Source of the DNA: Polychytrium aggregatum
Taxonomy: Eukaryota; Chytridiomycota; Chytridiomycetes; Polychytriales
DNA length: 62,206 bases
Assembly: GCF_025602895.1 (NCBI RefSeq)
Contig: NW_026516394.1
Location: 1-62,206 of the forward strand
Direction of reading: 5' to 3'
The position numbers and the translations under genes are program-made. Below the pieces are notes generated by a model. It saw nothing but the letters and a program-made list of their open reading frames with translations, had not been told where the DNA came from and did no database searches. Shown in pieces: positions 36,271 to 47,959 of this stretch; the first letter of the stretch is position 1; every line of letters begins with the position of its first letter.

Positions 36271-36679
36271 GTCGAGCCCTGTCGAGTAGAACGCTGGCCT
36301 CGCTCTATCCCCCCCCTCATCCATCAGTCTTTTTCTTGATATGGGTCTTATTTTGCAATCAAAGTGTCGATTCAGCTTCAGTACATTCGTTTTTCCACCA
36401 CCCCACTCAAACGACAGCACATCCCCCTTTCTCTCTTTCTTTTTCTTTTTTTGGCCCACTTTGAGATGTAGTTTTAAGCATCGGCGACATGTTTTTCATC
36501 AGAGTTTTTCTTCTAGACTCGTCCATCACCACCAACTTTCCCCTCAGATTCCGTACATTCTAGTCCCTGAGCCAGACGTGCGCCAAGCGCCACGCGTATG
36601 TCTTTTGCTTTGACCCTCGAGGTCGCCCCAACCCTTCTGGGACATCGATGCTATTGTAGTTTTACAGCGCTCCCACTTT
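36271..36679. other. 3' flank of the UPF0658 gene
   Basis: About 400 bp, T-rich (TTTTTCTTTTTTTGGCC near 36445), probably 3' untranslated sequence. No gene. Confidence 0.5.
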
Positions 36680-36950
36680 GAAACGGGACACCCTGTTTTG
36701 AGCCAGGACTGTTGGTTGTTTTTTCCGGTACCTGAATACACCCCACCCGCTCATCACAGCCATGGCCAAACACTGTCCAATGAGACCGAGGTCGTCAGCG
36801 CCTTTGGCAGTGCGTCATGGCGTCAAGGCAAGGTCTATGCATCTAGTCCCAGGAGACTGTCGAGGTAGTTTGTTGGATTGCCTGTGGCTCGGTTGGACTC
36901 ATTCCCATCACAAACTGCGCTGGTATCTGGTGTCCCGAGTTTTCCTGAAT
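36680..36950 (+). mobile_element. Relic C: short inverted-repeat element with a Fanzor fragment
   Basis: About 270 bp. Starts AAACGGGACACCCTG and ends GGTGTCCCGAGTTTTCCTGAAT, so it has inverted ends of the same type as the 58.6-kb element (window end GGGTGTCCCGTTTTTA; left end ATTCAGAAAAAAATGGGACA). Between them the plus strand reads AFGSASWRQGKVY (36791-36845), matching AFGNASWRQGKGL of the Fanzor at 58.9-59.1 kb. Orientation is opposite to the large element. The remnant keeps a different internal slice of Fanzor from relics A, B and D. Confidence 0.75.
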
Positions 36951-37213
36951 AGCTCCAGATTCCCCCCCCCATCCATCGCCACAAATATTGATTGTCGTCT
37001 CTCGGCGATGCTGGCGAACAGAGCTGCTCGTGGGCTGGGTGCCTGTCTATATTCATGACCCAGAAAGGCGGCACCATGCACGTTTGGAACCGACATCCAG
37101 CGCAGAATGGCCACTGGCGTCGGAGTCGAACATCCGCTTTGCGATGCGGGCTGCAGCTTGACTTGCACGTCATGAGGCACGTCGCCGCTCCCGCACCGCC
37201 CAAAGCGAGCTCT

Positions 37214-38062
37214 TCATGAAGCCTTCCACACTAGAACGCCGATGTTGCCTCCAAAGTACATATACAGCAGGTTGCGCATCTCGTTGGTGATTTCGAATCC
37301 GAAGCCTTCGCCAACCACTACGTGCCAGCTGCTTCCGCATCGCTTGTCCATCAGCTCTTTGATGGATTTCGAAGCCGCCTGTGTTGCATTTGCCGCCCAG
37401 AGGCAGTGAGAGCGATAGCGAGAGCGTGTGCTGTGGTGAGTGAGGATGCAGCGAATGCAGCACGCTCGTTTTTCTGTCGATCAAAAGCGAGCTGCATGGA
37501 TGCGGTCGGTCGCAGCGACGATTTCTGCTGGATCCATCCCACATTCATCCGTCGCCCAAGAAGGGTTGCTGGGATCTTGGTGCCGCCCTCCAACAGCATG
37601 AGCTTCCGCAGCAGGCACACATGAGCACCTCGTAGTTTCCAGGATGCTTTTCGACGGCTGTCACGACCATGTCCACGGCCTCAAGACGCAGTTCGTCAAC
37701 CATATCGCAGTTCTGTTGAGTTGGGGCGGTGGTCGAAACACGAGCAAATCAGGCGAGGCGTAAATGCAAGAGCGCGATGGTCGCTGTCGAAGCGGTGCAC
37801 CATTCCAGGGTGAAAGTACTCGCGCGAGCTGACTCGAGGCCGACCCATCTCTCGAAGCTGCCCATCTCAAAGCCCCACCCGTCTGGAAGAAAACCGATGC
37901 TTCCCGTGCGCAACACGCCTCCCCCGATGCTGCTCGAAGCCGTACCCGCACAAGCGGATAGTTGAAGTTGCGGCGTTGGTCCTTATCGTCAGCCTGTGCG
38001 GCCGAGGTCTTCTCGGCGCCGCCGGCAGCGAGATTCGAGTTGCTTCCGGAAACATCTGCCAT
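37214..38062 (-). CDS. DNAL4: Axonemal dynein light chain 4 (LC8-related)
   Basis: Three exons, 38062-37946, 37712-37629 and 37378-37214, join exactly in frame to 121 aa; human DNAL4 has 105. An Ala/Ser-rich leader of about 27 residues precedes RRNFNYPLVRNCDMVDELRL, EAVDMVVTAVEKHPGNYE, then SIKELMDKRCGSSWHVVVGE, GFGFEITNEMRNLLYMYFGG and NIGVLVWKAS*. The GSSWHVVVGEGFGFEIT block and FGG-x-x-x-V-x-VWK ending are diagnostic of DNAL4 rather than DYNLL. It serves as a light chain of flagellar outer-arm dynein. Divergent from the TXNL1-like gene, with 386 bp between the starts. Confidence 0.93.
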
Positions 38063-38448
38063 TGCCGTGCTTGTGAGGCGTCGTGCGCTCGACAAAGGAA
38101 CTGATCCCGGATGCCCCCTGTGCTGTGGGCAAGCGGTATGCGGCTGCCATCGAGGGCGGGCCCGCTCGCTCTGATATCAGCAGCGGTCCACGTGCCCTCG
38201 GATCACACAGCCACGTTGTGGCTATGTCGCCAGCCACACCCTGGCTGTCGACCCTGGATCAAGCCCTGGCCTTTGCGCTCATGTCCATCGAGGCCCTTTG
38301 GAACTGCATCCGTGATCGCTCTTGCCGACCCGCGCCCAGCAGCCGCAGACCGAACAGCCAAACAGACCGAACAGTCCGAGCAGATCGCCTGCCTGCATCC
38401 AAAGCCCTGCCTCTCCCTCTATCGCCGTCCTTTGCCCGCCTGACCACC

Positions 38449-40356
38449 ATGTCGCTTGTTCGCTCCATTGCCTCGCACCCGGACTATCTGAGCCTGATCT
38501 CCTCCCAGCCGCCGACCAAGCTGGTGAGCAGCACGGTCAAAGCCCGTCGCAAATCTTCTGCACGAATATCGGCGCGAAATCGCTGTCGTGCTTTACTCTC
38601 TAACGATTGCCCTCCCCTTCTCCCACCCACGCCCCATCCCCAACTCACAATACCGTGCGTCGCCAGGTCGTTGTCGATTTTACAGCGGCTTGGTGTGGTC
38701 CCTGCCAACAGATCAAGCCTGGTATGGGCCTCGTTCTCCGATCTGTCCAACCGTCGCCTCGCTACTGCTGCATTTCCTTTTCCGTTTCTTCGACTATCCC
38801 AGAGGACGGCCGAGATGTTTGGCGGTTACTCCGGCACGACTCCTCTTGCTTCAGCTCGTTTGCTTATCGATCGTTCTCTCGTCAGTGTTTGCGGATTACA
38901 GCAAGCGCTTCACGTACGTGTCAAGATATCGTGATGTCTCGGTGCTGGCACAAAGAGAGCAGGAAAGGCAGTTGCCGAAGTCAAAGAGATTTCCGTTGCA
39001 TAGTAATTGGATGAATCACTCGGCTGTGTTGTGTTGTGCCCGGGTCTGATGCCTCGATGGCTGTAGACACGTTGTCTTTGCCCAGGTGGATGTGGACCAG
39101 CTCCAGGAAACTGCCCAGCACGCCGGGGTCACGGCAATGCCGACCTTTCAGTTCTACAAGGCCGGAAACAAGATCGGCGAGCTCAAGGGCGCTGACCCAG
39201 CAGCTCTGCTGAACCTCATCAAGGTACGCTCGGAGCAACAAACGTGGCGAGTGAGGGTCTGTGAGCCGCGGCTGGTTGGGCAGCTGGGAGCTGGACGACC
39301 CGAGGGTTGGGATGGAATATGGTGCGCTTGAAGATAGTATGGCGTTCAGGCAAGCCTGGACAGAAGCTCCGGCTGCCGTATGACGAAGGTCTCATCTGCC
39401 AACATCGCATCTCCAGCAACATCAAGGCCCCGCCGAAGAAGGGCCGTCTGCCGCTGTCTCTGGACATGTAAGTTTGTGATGGACCTGTTGCCGCGAGACT
39501 GTCATGCTGATGGTAGCTGTGGATCTGCGCGTAATGCCCCATCCACTAACTTGGGCCGCTCTTGGGCGAATTGCGACCGCAGATCGACCTGAGTGACTTT
39601 ATAAGCAAGAATCAAGTTGAATGCTTGAACGAGAACGACAAACACACTGTCCGCAATATCCTCGAGAAGAACGACGCCTATCTCGAGAGCGATGTCGATG
39701 AACAGCTCATCATCTCGATTCCCTTCAACCAGGCCGTCAAGCTGCACTCGATCAAGATTGTCGCCGACAAAGGTGCGTGAATCCCCCGTACGATGGCAAG
39801 CCAACCGGTGGTGTCAGAGTTGATCGCTGTGCAGAGAAGCTGCCAGCTGGACCCTCTGTCTGGCGGGATGACAGCCTTTGCAGCGGTGGTGATGGCGCTA
39901 AGGCGCTAAGGCGCATCCAGCCTGCTGACACGACTGTGCGTTTGTTTCAGAAACGGCACCCAGAACAATCAAGACCTTTGTCAACCAGGCCACGACGCTT
40001 TCGTTCGATGACGCCGAGAGTCGCCCCGAGGTCGAGACGATCGAGTTGGCCGAAAGGGATTACGAAGCAACATCGATTGTGGGCCTGAGGTTTGTCAAGT
40101 ACCAGAACGTCCACAGCTTCACGGTATGTGCACGAACCCGGATGCCCTCCCTACGGCCGCACTTGGAAACAAGGCTGCATCATATCTGACCCTTCATATC
40201 CGTGACAACGCTCAGCTCTTTGTGGCTGACAATCTGTCCGGCTCCGAGACGACGCGGATCAAGCAAATCATCCTGTATGGCACGCCGGTGGAGACCACCA
40301 AGATTTCGGATCTGAAGAAGGTCGAGCACACGCACGCAGATGGCTCGAAACACTGA
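38449..40356 (+). CDS. TXNL1: Thioredoxin-like protein 1 (thioredoxin plus PITH domain)
   Basis: Cytosolic thioredoxin attached to a PITH domain, which in animals and yeasts docks on the 26S proteasome. Exons 38449-38523, 38667-38721, 38886-38913 and 39067-39223 join in frame and give the thioredoxin fold: VVVDFTAAWCGPCQQIKP with active-site WCGPC, VFADYSKRFTHVVFAQVDVD, AGVTAMPTFQFYKAGNKIGE with the cis-Pro, and ADPAALLNLIK. A linker exon near 39420-39470 follows. The PITH domain then reads IDLSDFISKNQVECLNENDK, LESDVDEQLIISIPFNQAVK, LHSIKIVADKG, a segment with IKTFVNQATTLSFDDAE, GLRFVKYQNVHSFT, LFVADNLSGSETTRIKQIIL and a His/Lys-rich tail. Both active cysteines are present. About nine exons; the linker joins are approximate. 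Confidence 0.9.
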
Positions 40357-40865
40357 GTTGATGACGTTGTGCGGCCAAGCAGTGCATCCACGGCCGATGG
40401 ATCAGATGGGATCCATCATCTGTCTGCGGCACCATGCATAGAGCAATAGCAATACAGCTTTCTGGTCTTTGCTTGCGAGACGCAACACTGCCGTCGCGGG
40501 CCAGAGCGAATAGTCGGGCTGCCTGCTCCGCTGGCATGTCCAGTTCCGTTGCCATGTCCAGTTCCGTTGCCATGTCATGTCACTGCCATGCCGGGAGTGA
40601 TGCTGTCTCGCTTATGTAAGCCACGCACACGTGAGCGTTTTTTTTCTCGGCTGCTTCTCGTCAGGCTCGCGCCCGGCCTGTGTGCTGCGCGGCCACTGAG
40701 CTTGTGTTGTCCTGCACATCCGGCTCGCTCCAGCAACTATTGTCCTGCTCTCTCCTTCGAGGCTCCCAGATCAGAAGCAACCGGCTGCCCTGTCCGTCCG
40801 TGCGGCTCGAATCGATCAACCTCATCCCGCCGCATCGCATATCTTCCCTGTGTACCGAGCCCGTC
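40357..40865. other. TXNL1/eIF3m intergenic region
   Basis: About 510 bp containing two tandem 18-bp units (CATGTCCAGTTCCGTTGC, 40535-40570) and the eIF3m upstream sequence. No gene. Confidence 0.5.
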
Positions 40866-43291
40866 ATGACCAGCATCGCTTTCTACGAAGATCAGCAGGT
40901 CGGATATCGGCAACCACAGAGCTTTCGTTTGTTGAGCTTGGAGGGGAACGACGACCATCGCCTTTGGCGGCCAGCGGACTCTCCTGGCTGCTGTTGTCCC
41001 GATCGACACGGACAATGCTCGCTTGGCGGCACTCCGCCGGTCTATTCCATTGGCCGGCGCTGGATCTGGCGAGCCTGATGGGAGGGCCTTGCGAGCCTGC
41101 AATCTGCACTCTGATATCCGGGGCACTCTCGCCTCGGGCAAACGACAAGCGATCGGGATTCGGATGGCGCATCGATCTCCAGAGGCCCGTTACTAATCGA
41201 CGCCAAAACACTGCTGCGTCCGGCTTGCGGATCCTACAGACCCTCAACCTCGCCGGTCTCATCGGAAACCTGAAGGGAGAACAGGCCGATGGCGCTTTTT
41301 TCACCAAGGCCCAGTCGCTCGTTGAGAGCGGCGATCTCTCTGCTGTCCTGGACCTGTTTGTCGGCGAAGTGGCTGTCCTGCTCAAGGCCGAGAACGCTGG
41401 TACGTCTGTCCATGCCGCGGGCAGATTCTCGGATCGGGCCGACCTGTCCTTCGTCGTGCTCGAGTTCTCGGGCATCTTGGTCGGCGCTTGAGCTTTGTGC
41501 AGCCCATTGCCTGACATCTCTCTCTTTCTCTCTCTCTGGAATGCTGGTCTCCAGCTTTTGAAGCCGCCTTCAACCTGCTGATTGCGCTGATCAGCACCCA
41601 TGCCACCGACGACAACATCTCGGACCTGGCCAAGAAAATCATCGATCCCGTCGTCGCCAGCCCTGCTGAGAAGGGCCAGCTCAAGCTCAAAGTGTATGGC
41701 TGCTCGTCTCGATCCACTCGGATGCGCAATCGCTTGGACTGAAGTACCATCAGTCGCGTCACCTCTGTGGCTCCTCGGCCAGCTACGATGACTCTGTTAA
41801 CAATAGGCTTTTACTTTCATGACCCTCTCCGCTTATGCCGACTTGCTTGGCTGGCTACTCTGCGACTGCCAACGGATCCGATGCAATCCCAAATGGCGAC
41901 TGCATCTGCTCGTGCATACGGATGCTTGTGTATCCGACCCCGACACACGAGCAGCCTGAGCAACCTATTCAACACCGTGTCCACCTCGAGCACCGTTCGC
42001 TACGACACCTATGTTGCCATCATCAAAGTTGCCTCCAAGAACGGCGAAGTTGAGGCTGTGATTCCCCAGCTGCACCTGGTCGACGCCTGGCTGGCCGAGT
42101 GGGGCGTTTCTCTCAACCAGACCCGGGCCCTGTATCTCCTCATCAGCGAAAAGCTCTCCGACAGCCAGTAAGCCGTCGTTCTTCTGCCGCCTTGCCATGA
42201 GAAGCGAGGGCAGTTCAGTATCCGTGGTGCAGCCAGCAGATCTGCATCTGGATGCGTATCCGTGCACTTGACAGGTCGTGCGGACCACTCCCACTGCAGC
42301 TGGCCGTGGGTGACCTTGTATTCAGTTGAAGGTGCAGACTATGCTGCTGACACCTCCTCGCTGCCCTCTTGCCCCCCTGTTGCCGCGATGGAAAGCCCCC
42401 AGCAGTCATACGAGCAGCTTTTGAAATACCTCGCCACCTTTGACAATGCCGATGCCGCTGGCCTGAAGACCTCGAAAGAGCACGCAATCAAGGCTGTCAA
42501 GAAGGCCATCTCGATCCCCGAGGTCCTGAACTTTGAGGACCTGGCCAAGCTGGAGGCCATCAAGGCACTGAAAACCGAGAAGATCTTCACTCTGGTCAAC
42601 ATCTTCCTTAGCGATAACCTTGCCGCCTACCAGGACTTTGTCAAGAAGAACCCAGACTTTTGCAAGAAAGAGGGTATGCCCTTCCATTCGTTCCCTTCGA
42701 GGCCGACGTAGCCCAGCATCAATGCCTGCACACTTCCCCGTCACAGAGCTGGCCTCTGACTCGACTGTGATTGCTTGCGCCACCCCTCTAGGTCTCAACC
42801 ACGAAGATAACCTCCACAAGATTCGCCTGCTGTCGCTCGCCAGTCTGGCCGCTTCACATGTCGAGAACGAGGTTGCTTACTCGACAATTGCCAAGGCTCT
42901 CGCTATCGAGGACGATGAGGTTGAATTCTGGGTTATTGATGGTAGGCAGCGAGAATGGGTGGTGCTGTGGTGCGAGGGTTGATTCATCCGACGCCTCTGC
43001 CAGATGAAATCAGGCTGGTGTGCGTGCAGCCCGCTGAGAGACCCTTTGTTCATCCCTGTAGTGATCCGCGCTGGCTTGGTGGATGCCAAGATGAACCAGC
43101 TCAAAAAGACGGTCGTTGTCAGCCGATCAACCCACCGCGTCTTTGGCAAGGAACAGTGGAAGTTCCTTGGTGAGAGACTGAATGGATGGAGGGCCAACCT
43201 CAAGGAGGTTCTGCAGGTGATTGCCAACGCCAAACTGATCGCTGAAGCTCAAACACTCGAGGCCGAACCCACGGTAATCACCAATGCCTAA
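40866..43291 (+). CDS. eIF3m: Translation initiation factor 3 subunit M (PCI domain)
   Basis: Core subunit of the eIF3 scaffold. Short first exon [11 protein letters not shown], then [118 protein letters not shown] and a helical repeat part up to NPDFCKKE. The PCI/winged-helix block follows: [80 protein letters not shown], with C-terminal helix [20 protein letters not shown]. The order LF-T-SS-RY-Y-LLKVA followed by a PCI domain is that of eIF3m; the related CSN7 lacks the long N-terminal part. About seven exons, joins approximate. Confidence 0.9.
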
Positions 43292-43878
43292 GTGCAAATA
43301 CACTCTCCGGGGCGCATAGCTCGCTGTTTTCCCTCGTTGTCGTTATCTCCCTGGGATAGGATGGGGAGGAAGGAAGGAGGAAGGAGGGAGCATGGCATTG
43401 GGTGGGATCTGTGCCGAGAGGCAGTCAACGACGTGCATGCCGGACAAACCCGGGGGCGCATCGAATCGAGTCGAATCGAGACAGAGAGCGGGGCGACCCG
43501 GTTGTCCTGGACAGATACTGCATGAACGCTCATGGGTCCCGAACATGGGCACGAAGAGTCATGTCAAGCCAGACAGGGCGGGCAGCAAGCACAAGCACCG
43601 TGCCCCGGCGCTGATGCCCCATTCGAGACCCGCTTGTCGTCGTTGTCGAGCCGCTGTCGGGTCGTTTGTCGAGCCAGGCGGATGCCGGCCACCAGGCCCC
43701 ACCCCGCGATGCGGACGGCGCCGCTGTTCCGGCGCGCCTCGGAAGCACCGACCCAGCAGGCTTTTTAACGCCCGCACGCTTGGCAAACGATACCCATCCG
43801 CACCAAGATCCGCCCCGAGGCTGCAACCAACCCATCCACCTGCATCCGACACTCACCACTCGCCTCGGTCCCCGTCCA
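43292..43878. other. eIF3m/PAH intergenic region
   Basis: About 590 bp. An AGGAAGGAGGAAGG purine run near 43368-43385 and a TCGAATCGAG repeat near 43459-43478. No gene. Confidence 0.5.
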
Positions 43879-46800
43879 ATGCTGCTGCGTAGCTTCAAGC
43901 CTGTTCGTCTGGGTGTGCTGGGTCCTCTGCGCCGTGCGGCTCCCAGTCCCATCGCCGCCAGCCACGCCGCTCGTTTCGGTCGCTCGGCAGCCCTTGGTCG
44001 CCCTATGCCCCATCAGATATCCGCCATTGCGGTCGATCGCCGGTTTCTCTCGGCATACACCTCTGGCTCGTACACGAGCGGCGTGCCCCTCAAGACCACG
44101 ATCTAGTGGGTATCGCCTTGCGTGCCGAGTCGCTGTTTCCATGGCGGATGTGACTCCCACAATTTGCTCTGCCTTGGATCTGCCTTGGATCTGCCTTGAT
44201 TCCGTTCGAACTCGCTGTTCTCATCCCGTCAATGCTCCTTTTGTTCAATTGCACTCAACCCTCCTCCTGCTCCGCGCAGCTTTGTGATCCAGGATCGAGT
44301 CGGCGCTCTGGACGATCTGCTTCCCCAGATCAGCGGCCTCAACATCTCGCTGACCCGCATCGAGTCGCGCCCCTCCAAGACCAAGGGATTCTACGACTTT
44401 TTCATCGACTTTGACGCGCAATCCGAGAAGGAGGTCGAGCTCGCTCTCTCCAACCTCAGGGACCTCGTCAAAGAAATCAAGGTCGTCTCCACGGGCTCCA
44501 GTAACTCCGGTGCGTGCGGATTCGCCCTCGGCGATGTTCAGATCCATGACTGCGCTGATGCCTCGGCCAAGGCCTTTCATTCGCCTGTCTGTTCGGCATG
44601 GTCGTGGTCGCTGGGCTGTTTATGAATCTGACTTGTGTACCTTGGCTCGGCACAGTGCTGTCTGCCGTCCCTTGGTTCCCACGAAAAATCGCCGATCTCG
44701 ATTCCTTCACCGACAAGGTGCTTTCGTACGGAAACGTGAGTAGTCAGTGCACGAGCCCATTTTCAATTTGCAGAGGGCCCACTGCAGCGCACTTTGCGGA
44801 TGAAGGCCCCGGCAGGTTCCTAAACTGCGAACCATATCGACACTCAATCGTCACCAGGAGCTCGATGCCGATCATCCGGGCTTCACCGACAGCAAGTACC
44901 GCGAGCGCCGAGCTGAGATCACCAAGATCGCCCGCACCTATCGCCAGTGAGTGCTAGATCCAGTGGGATTCTCGGCATCTTGGGATGCGAGGGCGATCGC
45001 TCCTGCCGACCCCGCGTATGTGACTCGACCCAGGATGCACCTCACTCCTCCACTTGTTTGCTGACTCCACCTCGCTATACGGCTTATTGATCAATGTTCC
45101 CAGCGGCCGTCCTGTTCCCCACATCGAATACACCCCGGACGAAGTCAAGACCTGGTGAGTCCGGCATGTGTCGTCTCAGGCACCCGCGAGCAGTCCATCT
45201 CATTCACATACGACCCCATCTCTCTCTCTCTCTCTCTCTGCCAAAGGGGGACTGTCTTTGACAAGCTTACTGCTCTCTACCCGACACACGCCTGTCGCGA
45301 GCATCAGTATGTCTTCCCGGTAGGTGCTGGATATCCGATTACTCTCTTCCCATCGAAAGCCGCTGATCGGCGACGCCAACTCCAGTGGTGGACCAATCGG
45401 TCCCCAGCCCTGCTTCTGACTCGCTCGGTCGATATTGTGGATGTAGCTGCTTATCCAAAACTGCGGATACCGTCGGGACAACATTCCGCAACTCGAGGAC
45501 GTCTCCCGCTTCATGAAAGGTGTGTGCAATTGTTGCACATGAGCCCGTGCCCTGAGCATTGCATCGTGGCAAAGTATGGTATCCACTGCACCGCAAGTGC
45601 CACTGACGGTCCCCTGTGCTCAACAGATTGTACGGGCTGGACGATTCGCCCTGTCACCGGACTGCTTTCGTCCCGCGACTTCCTCAACGGTCTTGCCTTC
45701 CGGGTCTTCCATAGCACCCAGTATATCCGTCACCATTCCGTGCCGCTGTACACCCCCGAGCCCGATGTCTGCCACGAGCTCTTGGGCCATGTGCCTCTCT
45801 ACGCCGATCCAGACTTTGCTGACTTTTCGCAGGAGATTGGGCTGGCTTCCCTTGGCGCTACAGACGAGGTAAGCCCATGATTGGCTCCAGGAGAACCACA
45901 GAGTCCATCAAAGCACAATATCTTCACGAGTCTCCATCCCGCTGACCATTTGCTGATCTTGGTCCCACCAGGATATCCAAAAGCTTGCTACCGTAAGTTC
46001 CAACAGCCAGCGCCTTGGGCCAGCTGCTGCTTGAGGATGTGGCTCATGTCGATTGACAGTCCAAAACCGACCGCGGACTCACAACCATCCCTTCCGTTGT
46101 TCTCGATTGTATATTTGCCTGCCTGGTACTTTGCCCCGCCGAAAAGATCTACTGGTTTACTGGTAAGTCGCTGCATCCGGGCTTGGCAGGCGCGAGCTGC
46201 TCTGGGTGCTCTGGTTGCTCTGGTTGCTCTGGGTGCTCTGGTTGCTCTGGTTGCTCTGGTTGCTGGCACTGGCCACTGCTCCTCCAGCAGATGCTCCTCC
46301 ATTCTCACTAACGCCGACATCAATCTTCTGCTCCCAGTCGAGTTTGGCGTCACTCGCGAGGGTGAAGGTGTTAAAGCCTATGGAGCCGGCCTGCTCTCTA
46401 GCTTTGGCGAGCTCGAGGTAGGTTTGGTAGTCGTATGTTTGTCCATCACCAACACCAACAGCAATGGCTGATGGCTGTGGTGCCAATGAGCCAGTGATGC
46501 TGACCCAAGTCGACAAACTCTATCATCCCTCCCTTGCCCCTCCGGCTCCGATAGTACTGTCTGAGTGATAAGGCCAGCCGAGCACCGTTTGTTCCCGAAG
46601 TCGTTGCCAACACCAAATACCCGTGAGTAACGTTGTCCTGGGGGCTGCGGTGTTTTGCGTTTGGTCCGCCCAGCGACACACTTGATTGATCGACGGCATT
46701 GCCGACTGACCGCCGCTGACTGCCATCTCCCTGCGACAGAATCACATCCTACCAGCCGCTGTACTTTGTCACGGAGAGCTTCAAGGAGATGAAGGAGCAA

Positions 46801-47164
46801 GTCCGGTGAGCAATCGCCAGTCCGGAGTGGGCGCAACCGGGAATGCAGCCACTGTCCGCCTCGGGCTGGTTGAACAACGCAGTTCCTGGCCCGCCCTGTG
46901 CGCACAACCCCATTTTCCTGCGCGCTGACCCGATTTCATTCATCTTGCATGCCCTCCCCCACCCCGATGTTGCACCGGACGGCCCTCCACCGACCCGCCA
47001 GCGAATACGCCAACTCGATGGAGCGCCCGTTCGTTGTGCGATACAACGCCCTCACCCAGAGCATCGAGGTCCTGGACACCAAGGACAAGGTTCTCCGATT
47101 CGCCTCCAACCTACGCGGCGACATCACCAGGCTGATGAATGCCATCGACCGCATTGCAATGTAA
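43879..47164 (+). CDS. PAH: Phenylalanine 4-hydroxylase (ACT plus aromatic amino acid hydroxylase domain)
   Basis: Tetrahydrobiopterin-dependent, non-haem iron enzyme converting phenylalanine to tyrosine. Fourteen exons (43879-44105, 44280-44509, 44656-44735, 44858-44946, 45104-45154, 45247-45319, 45447-45519, 45627-45868, 45972-45992, 46147-46162, 46338-46417, 46555-46622, 46740-46805, 47002-47164) join exactly to 492 aa. The ACT domain begins [17 protein letters not shown] and includes [18 protein letters not shown]. Catalytic domain: [34 protein letters not shown], the iron His pair in [20 protein letters not shown], the iron Glu in WFTVEFGV and [15 protein letters not shown] short helical tetramerisation tail ends the protein. 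Residues 1 to about 68 are Arg/Ala/Ser-rich with almost no acid ([19 protein letters not shown]) and resemble a mitochondrial presequence. The phenylalanine type, not tyrosine or tryptophan hydroxylase, is inferred from overall similarity. Confidence 0.93.
46201..46265 (+). repeat. 9-bp minisatellite (TCTGGTTGC / TCTGGGTGC)
   Basis: About seven tandem units in the PAH intron between the 16-nt and 80-nt exons. Confidence 0.9.
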
Positions 47165-47959
47165 TGCCGCCCCGCCCGCCTGGCTGCCCGGGGTGTGTCT
47201 TCCGGGGGTGTGTCTCCCCCCCTCCCTGCGTGATTGCGACTTGCTCGGAGCAGGGCCGACCCTGCCGCCCGTTGCTCTCCCCTGCGCGCCTCCTGTGGCT
47301 CTGTCCGCTCTTGTGAATACAACAGCCACGATCTGCGCGTCGTCGCTCCTTTGGGCCTGCTGTACCGCATGTGCGGGGTGTGTCCTGATGCACAGGGCCC
47401 ATGGCGGCCGGTGTGGGCCTCTGCGCTGGTTGCACATGTGCCCCAGACGCAACAATCGCACAGCCCACAAGGAGCTGTGCCCGATCGCCTGTGCTCGCCG
47501 TCGAACGAACAAGCGACTTTCTCCCCCTGCGGGCTGCCAGGCTTGCTCGCAAGCAATCCCCGCCCCTCCATGCATTCCGCATCGGACGCACCCGCCTTTC
47601 CTTTTCGCTCGCATTGCGCTGTCCCCATGTTCCATAAGCGCGAGCCAGCGGGCTGTGTCTCGCTGAAGCCGTAATCCCATGGACTGCCCCGTCGATACCG
47701 TCGCCGTCATCGCCCACCGACCCGGCGATCGTATTCTTTGTCGATAAGGCTGCGCCGATCTCCCCCGCTGCAACAAGCCCTCCTTGATCGCCTTGGGTAT
47801 GAAACTCTGCTGAGCAGCTCGCCCCTCGCTTGTGGTCCAACACGCAGAGGGGCGGGTCCCCATAAATACCTCCAGGGGGGGGAGAGTCGCCTTCTCCGCA
47901 TCCCGCTCGTCTCGGTTCTTCTGCATCTTGGTTCGCAAGCAGCCTCACCAGCCCGAACA
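47165..47959. other. PAH/peroxidase intergenic region
   Basis: About 795 bp, GC-rich. A duplicated GGGGTGTGTCT unit near 47189-47218 and a possible TATA element (CCATAAATAC, about 100 bp before the peroxidase ATG). Open frames on both strands lack recognisable domains. Confidence 0.45.

Noticed and set aside
40370..40400. CGGCCAAGCAGTGC shared with relic B near 28992
   Set aside because: A 14-bp match with no extension on either side.
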